From contig NZ_SCVH01000137.1 in assembly GCF_004296935.1 (NCBI RefSeq), positions 1 through 64,000 of the forward strand: 64,000 nt of DNA, in the 5' to 3' direction. Origin of the DNA: Reyranella sp. Lineage in GTDB: Bacteria; Pseudomonadota; Alphaproteobacteria; Reyranellales; Reyranellaceae. Shown in pieces: positions 26,366 to 32,548 of this stretch. Positions within the stretch are counted from its first letter, which is position 1. Each line of letters starts with the position of its first letter. The notes beneath the pieces were generated by a model, which was not told the DNA's origin, did no database searches, and saw nothing but the letters and a program-made list of their open reading frames with translations. A program made the translations under genes and the position numbers.

Positions 26366-27783
26366 AGATCGGGCCAGCGCGACAGCCAGTCCTCGGAATT
26401 CTCATAGAGCGCCGCGGCGCGCAGCACCGAGGCATCGTCGCGGAAGCGGCCGACGATCTGCAGGCCGATCGGCAGGCCTTCCGAATCGTAGCCGCAGCAG
26501 AGCGTCAACGCCGGATGGCCGGTGATGTTGAAGGGCATGGTGTAGGGAAACCAGTTGCGGCGCAGTTCTCCCACCTCGACGCCGTCGACGCGGATCGGTT
26601 CGAACAGGTCCTGGTCGATCGGCAGTGCCGTGCGCGAGAGGGTCGGCGTCACCAGATAGTCGGCGGTCTCGAACCAGCCCTGCACGCGGCGGAAAAGTTC
26701 GGTGCGCTGGAACTGGGCGCGCTGGTAGTCGGCGCCGCTCCATTCCGCCGCCATCGCCACCTGGCGCACCAGCGAGGACGACATGCGGTTGCCGTCGCGT
26801 CGGATCAGATCGTCGAAGCGTGCTTTCCAGGTCGTGTGATTGATCACCTTCCAGATCGGCTCCATGTCGGGCAGATCCTCGTCGAGCTCGATCAGCTCGG
26901 CGCCCAGCGCCCGCAGCTTGCCGAGCGCGCGTTCGAACGCGGCCCGCACCTCCTTGGCCACCGTGGTCTTGCCGAAACTGGCGCTGAACAGGATGCGCTT
27001 GCCGTTAAGGGTGCCTTCGGGCCGGGCGGCCGCGATGTAGTCCTGTGGCGCAAGGCCGATCGACCAGGGGTCGGAGGGATGCGGCCCGGCCATGGCCTGC
27101 AGCATCAGCGCGGTGTCCATCACCGTGCGCGTCATCGGCGTCACGTAGGTGTAGTTGCCGAAGGCGTCGGCCACCTGGCTGTGCGGGATGACGCCGTTGC
27201 TCTGCTTCAGCCCGACCATGCCGTTGGCCGCGGCCGGGATGCGGGTCGAGCCGCCGCCGTCGGTGGCGATGCCGATCGGGCCGATGCCGGTCGCCACCGC
27301 GACGGCCGCCCCGCCGCTCGAGCCACCCGATGTGTGCGCCGCACTCCAGGCATTGCGCGTGCGGCCGAACAGCGGCGCATCGGTCAGCGCCTTGTGGCCG
27401 AACTCCGGCGTCGTCGTCTTGCCGAACAGGATGGCGCCCGCCTGCTTCATGCGCGCGGCTGCGACAGCATCCTCCTTGGGAACATTATCCTCGTGCAGCA
27501 GCGAGCCGAAGGTGGTGCGCACACCGGCGGTGTTGACGAGGTCCTTGGCGGCGAAGGGGATGCCGTGCAGCAGCCCGAGCGGCTTGCCCTCCATCATGGC
27601 CGCTTCCGCTGCATGTGCCGCCTTCAGCGCCTGCTCGCCGGCAATGGTGATGAAGCAGTTCAGCACCGGCTGCAGTTTCTCCGCGCGCGCCAGCACGGCC
27701 TTCGTCAGCTCGACCGGCGAGACCTTCTTTGCCGCGATCTGTTCGCGCAGGATGGAGGCGGGCAGGCGAGTGAGGTCGGTCAT
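26362..27783 (-). CDS. Amidase-signature family amidase
   Basis: The 473-residue enzyme has the complete triad K80 (GIPFAAKD), S155 (HTSGGSSGGAA) and S179 (TDGGGSTRIPA) at the canonical 75- and 24-residue spacings. Sequences such as TPMTRTVMDTALMLQAMAG and FNITGHPALTLCCGY are typical of aryl- or acyl-amidases. It hydrolyses an amide to the acid. It is the second amidase in the window, with little similarity to the one at 11080 outside the core. It is 4-bp coupled to the pseudouridine synthase and follows the fumarylacetoacetase-family gene by 73 bp. Confidence 0.92.
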
Positions 27784-27802
27784 CGCCCTGTCCCCTCATG
27801 TT

Positions 27803-27856
27803 CCTCTCCCCCGCTAGAGCGAGAGAGGAGCTTGAAAGAAATGACGGGGAGAGAGG
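27803..27856. repeat. Intergenic C/G-rich inverted repeat
   Basis: CCTCTCCCC (27803-27811) and GGGGAGAGAGG (27846-27856) can pair over most of their length across a purine-rich centre containing GAGCGAGAGAGGAG. The element fills the gap between two leftward genes. Its composition suggests a dispersed intergenic repeat or a terminator-like hairpin; I cannot count other copies from this window. Confidence 0.35.
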
Positions 27857-28993
27857 TCACTTGAGAAGCCCGCGACTGGCCAGATTGCGCATCAGTGCCG
27901 ACGTGCCGAAGGTCCAGGGCGGGATCTTGTCGCAATGGTTGACCTTGTTGGTGAGGGTGCCGAGCTTGGGCGAGCGGATCGAAACGAGATCGCCCACCAT
28001 GTGGGTGAAGCCCGTGCCGCCCGGCGTGCGCGGCTGCGTCGGCGCGAACAGCGTGCCGGTCATCAGCACCATGCCGTCGGGATACTGGTGCGTGCCGCCC
28101 ATCGCCTGGCGCACCAGGTCGGTTGGATCGCGACTGATCTTGGAGAGATCGCTCGCGCCGCGCAGACGGAACTGGTCCGGGCCGGTCACTTCCAGCTCGA
28201 CCTTGGCCTTGCGCACGTCGTCGAGCGAGAAGGTCGAATCGAACAGCCGCACGAAGGGGCCGATGGCGCAGGAGCCGTTGTTGTCCTTGGCGATGCCGAG
28301 CAGGAGCGCGCTGCGGCCTTCCATGTCGCGCAGGTTGACGTCGTTGCCCAGGGTCGCACCCACGATCGTACCCTTGGCGTTCACCACCAAGGTCACTTCG
28401 GGTTCGGGATTGTTCCAGTCGGAGTCCGACCTGATGCCGATCTCGGCACCATAGCCGACGGCGGCCATGGCCGGCGCCTTGGTGAAGATCTCGGCATAGG
28501 GGCCGATGCCGACCTCGAGATAGGGCGACCAGGCGCCGCGCGCCATCAGGGTCTTCTTCAGTGCCTCGGCCTCGCCCGAACCCGGCTTGATGGTGCTGAC
28601 GTCGGCGCCGATGATCGAATTCAGCTCGCCTCGCACGGTCTCGGCACGCGTGGGATCGCCCTTGGCGTGCTCTTCGATCAGCCGTTCGAGCAGGCTGACG
28701 GCGAAGGTGACGCCGGCCGCCTTGATGGCCTGCAGGTCGATCGGCGCCAGCAGGCTCGGAACGATTTCTTCCAGCGCGCCGATGCGCTCGCCCGGCGTGC
28801 TTGCCTGGGCCAGCGGATCGGCCGCATTGCACAAATCGGCCACGGTCGGGGCGGCGGAAGTGATGTCGAAAACCCCGTCGGACCGAATCGCGACCACGCT
28901 CGGGCCGCCCGGCGAGCCCTTTCGCCATACACGGCCCACGAGGGTGCCGGCGGTGCCGTCCTCGGGAAGAATCTCGCTCGATGAACCTGCCAC
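27857..28993 (-). CDS. Fumarylacetoacetate hydrolase family protein
   Basis: The 378-residue protein has the FAH-fold segments VGYGAEIGIRSDSDWNNPEPE (metal-binding glutamates), LGNDVNLRDMEG, KDNNGSCAIGPFVRLFD and a C-terminal TPGGTGFTHMVGDLVSIRS. The family includes fumarylacetoacetases, acylpyruvases and decarboxylases; longer members such as this occur in sugar-acid and aromatic catabolism. The start is GTG. It is divergent from the DHDPS-like aldolase gene at 29067, suggesting a linked 2-keto-acid pathway. Exact activity unknown. Confidence 0.86.
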   Translation of the reverse strand: MAGSSSEILPEDGTAGTLVGRVWRKGSPGGPSVVAIRSDGVFDITSAAPTVADLCNAADPLAQASTPGERIGALEEIVPSLLAPIDLQAIKAAGVTFAVSLLERLIEEHAKGDPTRAETVRGELNSIIGADVSTIKPGSGEAEALKKTLMARGAWSPYLEVGIGPYAEIFTKAPAMAAVGYGAEIGIRSDSDWNNPEPEVTLVVNAKGTIVGATLGNDVNLRDMEGRSALLLGIAKDNNGSCAIGPFVRLFDSTFSLDDVRKAKVELEVTGPDQFRLRGASDLSKISRDPTDLVRQAMGGTHQYPDGMVLMTGTLFAPTQPRTPGGTGFTHMVGDLVSIRSPKLGTLTNKVNHCDKIPPWTFGTSALMRNLASRGLLK

Positions 28994-29042
28994 TGGACGT
29001 CTCCGGCGCTTCGTTGCAGAAAAGGCGCGCCACTCCCACGCT

Positions 29043-29060
29043 ATTTCCTGAGGGGGAAAT
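29043..29060 (+). promoter_or_regulatory. Inverted repeat enclosing the ribosome site of the DHDPS-like gene
   Basis: ATTTCC (29043-29048) and GGAAAT (29055-29060) flank TGAGGG, and the putative ribosome site GAGGGGG falls in the loop and right arm. The right arm ends 6 bases before the ATG at 29067. It could act as an operator or a weak RNA hairpin; the evidence is symmetry only. Confidence 0.3.
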
Positions 29061-29066
29061 CAAATC

Positions 29067-30008
29067 ATGGTCGCAGCGCGGATCAAAGGCGTACTTTCGC
29101 CGGTCGTCACACCTTTCAAGCGCGATCTGTCGCCCGATGTCGGCCGATTCATCGCCCACTGCAAGTGGCTGCTGAGCCAGGATTGCGGTCTTGCCGTGTT
29201 CGGCACCAATTCCGAGGCCAACTCGATGTCGGCCAAGGAGCGCATGGGCCTGCTCGACGCCATCGTCTCGGCGGGCGTGCCGACGGCGCGCATGATGCCC
29301 GGCACCGGAGCCTGTTCGATCAACGAGGCGGCCGAGGTGAGCGCGCATGCGACCAGGCTCGGCGTGTCGGGCGTGCTGATGCTGCCGCCCTTCTACTACA
29401 AGGGCGTTCCGGAGGAGGGGCTGTTCCGCTTCTTCTCGGAGGTGGTGCAGCGCGTCGGTGACGATCGGCTCCGCGTCTATCTCTATCACATCCCGCCGGT
29501 GTCGGCGGTGCCGATCACGCGCAAGCTGGTCGAGCGGCTGATGAAGGCGTACCCGAAGCAGATCGCCGGCATGAAGGATTCGTCGGACGACTGGCCCCAC
29601 ACCAAGAGCATGATCGACGCCTTCGCCAAGGACGGCTTCGATGTCTTCTCGGGCAACGAGAAGCCCTTGATCGAGAACATCAAGTCGGGCGGCGCGGGCT
29701 GCATCAGCGCCACCGCCAACATCAACCCGGGCAAGATCGCGGAGACCTACAAGAAGTACGCGACGCCCGAGGGCGAGAAACTGCAGGCCTGGATCAACGA
29801 GGTGCGCGGCGTCATGCAGGGCTACGTCATGATCCCCGGCCTCAAGTACTGCATCGCGCACTACGGCGCCGATTCCCACTGGACCCCGGTTCGCCCGCCG
29901 CTGGTCGAGATCGACGAGAAGACCGGCAAGGACATGATCGCCAAGCTCGACAAGCTCGGCTTCACCATGCCCGGCCTCAAGCAGGCGATGGCCGTCGCGG
30001 CGGAATAG
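29067..30008 (+). CDS. Dihydrodipicolinate synthase family aldolase
   Basis: The 313-residue class I aldolase has the Schiff-base lysine in AGMKDSS (K170), the catalytic tyrosine in YLYHIPP, and GTNSEANSM in place of the GTTGE motif of true DapA. The substitution and the end region EKTGKDMIAKLDKLGF suggest a 2-keto acid aldolase or dehydratase (KDG or hydroxyproline pathways) rather than lysine synthesis. A GAGGGGG ribosome site precedes the ATG. It is divergent from the FAH-family gene, which may act on its product. Confidence 0.88.
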   Translation: MVAARIKGVLSPVVTPFKRDLSPDVGRFIAHCKWLLSQDCGLAVFGTNSEANSMSAKERMGLLDAIVSAGVPTARMMPGTGACSINEAAEVSAHATRLGVSGVLMLPPFYYKGVPEEGLFRFFSEVVQRVGDDRLRVYLYHIPPVSAVPITRKLVERLMKAYPKQIAGMKDSSDDWPHTKSMIDAFAKDGFDVFSGNEKPLIENIKSGGAGCISATANINPGKIAETYKKYATPEGEKLQAWINEVRGVMQGYVMIPGLKYCIAHYGADSHWTPVRPPLVEIDEKTGKDMIAKLDKLGFTMPGLKQAMAVAAE

Positions 30009-30027
30009 GCTAGCGGATCGCACCCCA

Positions 30028-30135
30028 CCTCATCCTGAGGAGCCGCGCAAAGCGCGGCGTCTCGAAGGATGGGCCACACAGCCGGCTGTCGCCCACCCTT
30101 CGAGACGCGGCCTGCGGCCGCTCCTCAGGGTGAGG
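30028..30135. repeat. Alphaproteobacterial intergenic palindromic repeat
   Basis: A long imperfect palindrome begins CCTCATCCTGAGGAGCCGCG and ends CGCTCCTCAGGGTGAGG. CTCGAAGGATGGGC and GCCCACCCTTCGAG are the inner arms, around a centre near ACAGCCGGCTGT. This CCTCATCCTGAGGAG-type element is widespread between genes in Bradyrhizobium and relatives. It lies just after the aldolase stop and may end its transcript. Copy number elsewhere is not visible here. Confidence 0.8.
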
Positions 30136-30167
30136 TTCTTGTGCTGAAGCGGTTTAGACTCGAAGCA

Positions 30168-30197
30168 TTGACAGTTCTGCGATCTGGAACGTATAAT
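30168..30197 (+). promoter_or_regulatory. Near-perfect sigma-70 promoter
   Basis: TTGACA (30168-30173) and TATAAT (30192-30197) match both consensus boxes exactly with 18-bp spacing, which is rare in such GC-rich DNA. The expected start point is 30203-30205, which coincides with the ATG of a 16-codon frame. The promoter drives the attenuator-like leader and then the two GNAT genes. Confidence 0.8.
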
Positions 30198-30202
30198 TCG
30201 TT

Positions 30203-30253
30203 ATGCGCACGACCCTGTCCCAGAACGCTTGGTATTTTACGCCCCTTACATAG
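30203..30253 (+). CDS. Putative leaderless leader peptide (16 aa)
   Basis: The frame reads MRTTLSQNAWYFTPLT then TAG. There is no ribosome site because the ATG falls at the predicted transcription start, so translation would be leaderless, as described for trpL in Sinorhizobium. Residues 10-12 are Trp-Tyr-Phe. The stop codon overlaps the first segment of a GGCGGC/GCCGCC/GGCGGC set that can fold in two exclusive ways. Coding status is inferred from this architecture. Confidence 0.4.
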   Translation: MRTTLSQNAWYFTPLT

Positions 30254-30278
30254 GCGGCGCGAAGGGTCATGACTCAAC

Positions 30279-30310
30279 GAAGCCGCCGCATCCCGGCGGC
30301 TTCTGTGTTT
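30279..30310 (+). terminator. Attenuator-like terminator hairpin
   Basis: GAAGCCGCC (30279-30287) pairs perfectly with GGCGGCTTC (30295-30303) around the 7-base loop GCATCCC, followed by TGTGTTTC. An upstream GGCGGC (30253-30258) can pair with GCCGCC (30282-30287) instead and would block the hairpin. It lies 47 bp before the first GNAT start. The T tract is imperfect, so termination strength is uncertain. Confidence 0.5.
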
Positions 30311-30356
30311 CTGGATAGGCCTCCGGGCCGCGGCGGGACCGCAACCGGAGGACGAC

Positions 30357-30821
30357 ATGTCGATCATCGAAACAGAACCTGAAGCGATAGAACCGCCGCA
30401 CTTGCCGATTCGCGTACGGCTGGCGGGGCCGCGCGACTGCGAAGAACTGTGCGACCTGCTGGACAACCCGGCCGGGGCTCGCGAGCAGGTGCTCACCTGG
30501 CTGGAAAGCCCCGGCACGACCCTGCTGGTGGCGCAGAGCGAGATGGGACTCCTGGGCGTTGCCGTGCTGCTGACGCGCATCGTGCCGGTGCCCGGCGCCG
30601 GGGCGCACAAGGTCGTCGAGGTCGACAATCTCGTGGTGCGCGCCGACCTGCGCGGCCGCCGCATCGGCCGGCGCCTGCTGGCCGCCGCCGTCGAATGGTC
30701 GCGCCAGCGCCGCGCCGTGCAGGTCGAGGCTGTCGTCGGCGACGTCAACCGCGATGGCCGGCGGTTCTACGAGAGCTTCGGCTTCGCCGCGGCCCACGAT
30801 CGGCTGGTGCTGGCGGCGTGA
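30357..30821 (+). CDS. GNAT-family N-acetyltransferase
   Basis: The 154-residue enzyme has the GNAT core: VVEVDNLVVRADLRGRRIGRRLL (strand 4 and the acetyl-CoA pyrophosphate loop R-x-x-G-x-G/A region) and VNRDGRRFYESFGF near the end. An N-terminal extension of about 20 residues precedes the domain. A GGAGG ribosome site precedes the ATG. It overlaps the second GNAT gene by one base (TGATG) and lies downstream of a strong promoter and an attenuator-like leader. The acceptor amine is unknown. Confidence 0.9.
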   Translation: MSIIETEPEAIEPPHLPIRVRLAGPRDCEELCDLLDNPAGAREQVLTWLESPGTTLLVAQSEMGLLGVAVLLTRIVPVPGAGAHKVVEVDNLVVRADLRGRRIGRRLLAAAVEWSRQRRAVQVEAVVGDVNRDGRRFYESFGFAAAHDRLVLAA

Positions 30822-31309
30822 TGTCGACCGCGGTGCGCCCGGCCACGTTGCGCGACTACCCCGCGCTCTGTGCCCTGTTCGAGGAGCTGGACGAGTTCCA
30901 CCGCCTGAAGCGGCCGGACTTCTTCCGCCGCTTCGACGGGCCGGCGCGGACCTGGGAGCAGGTGGGCCAGTGGCTGGCCGGCCCGGGCTCGACCGTGCTG
31001 GTGGCCGCGGAGGGGGCCGAGGACGAGGCGGACGTCATCGGCCTTGCCGTGCTGCTGCCGCGACCGCCGGCGCCGTTCGCCGGTGCCGTGCCGCGCAAGG
31101 TGGTGGTGATCGACAATCTCGTGGTTCGGGCTGACCGCCGCGACCGGGGAATCGGGGAAAGACTGGTGGCGGCATCGATGGAATGGGCGCGCGGGCAGGG
31201 CGCCAGCCATGTCGAACTGGGTGTCCATGCCGTCAACCGACACGCCCTGCGCTTCTACGAGCGTCTCGGCTTCGGCGTGTCCGTGAACTGGCTGAGCCGG
31301 GCGGCGTGA
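30821..31309 (+). CDS. GNAT-family N-acetyltransferase (tandem paralogue)
   Basis: The 162-residue protein repeats the layout of its neighbour, with VVVIDNLVVRADRRDRGIGERLV and VNRHALRFYERLGF matching the same places, and adds an N-terminal RDYPALCALFEELDEFHRL segment. The two genes are a tandem duplication that has diverged, and translation is coupled through TGATG. The start at 30821 is where GNAT similarity begins; the longer frame upstream is out-of-frame over the first gene. The pair may work as a heterodimer (inference). Confidence 0.9.
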   Translation: MSTAVRPATLRDYPALCALFEELDEFHRLKRPDFFRRFDGPARTWEQVGQWLAGPGSTVLVAAEGAEDEADVIGLAVLLPRPPAPFAGAVPRKVVVIDNLVVRADRRDRGIGERLVAASMEWARGQGASHVELGVHAVNRHALRFYERLGFGVSVNWLSRAA

Positions 31310-31436
31310 CTCCGCGATGTGGCCGGAAAGGCGGAAAGTGCCTTGTTTCGGCTGCATTAGGCAGACACGCGGCGGCGCTTCCATGAGTGTTTCCGGCGTT
31401 TCCGCCGCTGCAAGCAATCCACGCGGGTGCCGGGCA

Positions 31437-31453
31437 ATGTGATATGCTCACAT
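31437..31453. promoter_or_regulatory. ATGTGA-N5-TCACAT dyad upstream of hypothetical gene
   Basis: The arms ATGTGA and TCACAT are perfectly symmetric around TATGC, 40 bp before the GTG at 31494. The half sites match the CRP/FNR family TGTGA/TCACA, but the spacer is 5 rather than 6 bp. The rest of the 184-bp gap (31310-31493) holds GC-rich sequence without clear features. Confidence 0.4.
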
Positions 31454-31493
31454 CTCTTGCACACCCAGTGCTGGACGAAGTGCAGGAGTTGTC

Positions 31494-32000
31494 GTGGCAA
31501 AGAACAACGCGAAGCAGACGACTGTCGCCAAGCCACCGGCTGTGTTGAAGCAGACGATGGCCAAGCCGATTTCGGGCTACACGAATCCGGCCGATCTCCG
31601 GACGCTGATGACGAACGCCAAACGACTGGGGCGTGACGACATCTGGCGCGAGGCATTCCGGCGGCTGTGCGAACTCGAGGGCGCCGATCAGACCGACCCT
31701 CTGCACCGCGATTTCCACGAGACCCTGGCGGCCTACGAGCACCTGCTGAGCCAGAAGAACGGACGTGCCACCCGCGCCAGCCGGACGCGGCTGAAGCTGA
31801 AAAGCAAGGGCGTGATCCAGTGCCTGGAAGATTGGGTGACCAGCAAGACACCGACCGAAGGCTATGAATTGCTGACGGCGAACGGCCTCACCGAGATGAC
31901 GGGCGAGAGCCTCGTGCTGAAATACCCCGAGCAGTTCTCTGCCGATGCTGTCGCCGCGGCCAAGGCACGCCTGGCGGCGCCTGCGGAACAGGCGGCCTGA
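31494..32000 (+). CDS. Hypothetical protein
   Basis: I do not recognise a named family. The 168-residue product starts with GTG 5 bases after AGGAG and has a lysine/alanine/threonine-rich leader of about 25 residues. A folded region of mixed charge follows, with NAKRLGRDDIWREAFRRLCE, a basic NGRATRASRTRLKLKSKG and GYELLTANGLTEMTGESLVL, and it ends in an alanine-rich helix. There are no membrane segments or signal peptide. The basic segment could bind nucleic acid, but nothing specific can be claimed. It stands alone between the GNAT pair and the Mo hydroxylase. Confidence 0.75.
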   Translation: MAKNNAKQTTVAKPPAVLKQTMAKPISGYTNPADLRTLMTNAKRLGRDDIWREAFRRLCELEGADQTDPLHRDFHETLAAYEHLLSQKNGRATRASRTRLKLKSKGVIQCLEDWVTSKTPTEGYELLTANGLTEMTGESLVLKYPEQFSADAVAAAKARLAAPAEQAA

Positions 32001-32056
32001 CACCTCGCTTGCCGAGCAGGTGCCGAGGATGATCTGATCGCCGGAGGGAGGCGATC

Positions 32057-32548
32057 ATGAACATTATCCTCACGGTCAACGGCGAGGCCCGATCGGTCGG
32101 CGCGCCGGAGACAACGTCTCTCCTCGAAGTGCTGCGCAACCACCTCGGGCTGATGGGTACGCGCTACGGCTGCGGCCTGGAGCAGTGCGGCTGCTGCATG
32201 GTGCTGGTCGACGAACAGCCGACCTATGCCTGCACCCGCGAACTGGGCACGGTGGCGGGCCGCCAGGTGACGACCATCGAAGGGCTCGGTATGGAGGCCA
32301 GGCCGCATCCACTGCAGCAGGCGTTCCTCGACGAGCAGGCCGGCCAATGCGGCTACTGCCTGTCCGGCATCCTCATTTCCGCCAAGGCGCTGCTCGACCG
32401 CAACCCCGATCCCAGCCGCGCCGAGATCGTGGCCGCGCTCGACAAGCATCTCTGCCGCTGCGGCGCGCACCAGCGCATCCTGCGTGCGGTCGAACGCGCG
32501 GCGGCAACGCTTCGTGCGCAAGGAACAAAAGGGAGGAGGCCGGCATGA
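32057..32548 (+). CDS. (2Fe-2S)-binding subunit of IorA/CoxS-type molybdenum hydroxylase
   Basis: The 163-residue small subunit has the plant-type ferredoxin cysteines C39-x4-C44-x2-C47 with C59. The second, xanthine-oxidase-type cluster follows: C98, C101, C133 and C135 in GQCGYC and LCRCGAHQRI. It passes electrons from the molybdenum site of the large subunit. The ATG is preceded by GGAGG. It overlaps the large-subunit start by ATGA. No FAD subunit is encoded, as in isoquinoline-1-oxidoreductase-type two-subunit enzymes. Confidence 0.95.
   Translation: MNIILTVNGEARSVGAPETTSLLEVLRNHLGLMGTRYGCGLEQCGCCMVLVDEQPTYACTRELGTVAGRQVTTIEGLGMEARPHPLQQAFLDEQAGQCGYCLSGILISAKALLDRNPDPSRAEIVAALDKHLCRCGAHQRILRAVERAAATLRAQGTKGRRPA

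Noticed and set aside
30203-30310. Independent small RNA instead of a leader
   Set aside because: A promoter-to-terminator unit of about 100 nt would also fit, but the coding frame with its stop on the switch segment and the GNAT gene 47 bp downstream favour attenuation. Not excluded.
32185-32544. N-terminal extension of the molybdenum subunit
   Set aside because: It is out-of-frame over the 2Fe-2S gene; the ATG at 32545 overlaps the previous stop as ATGA and starts family similarity.
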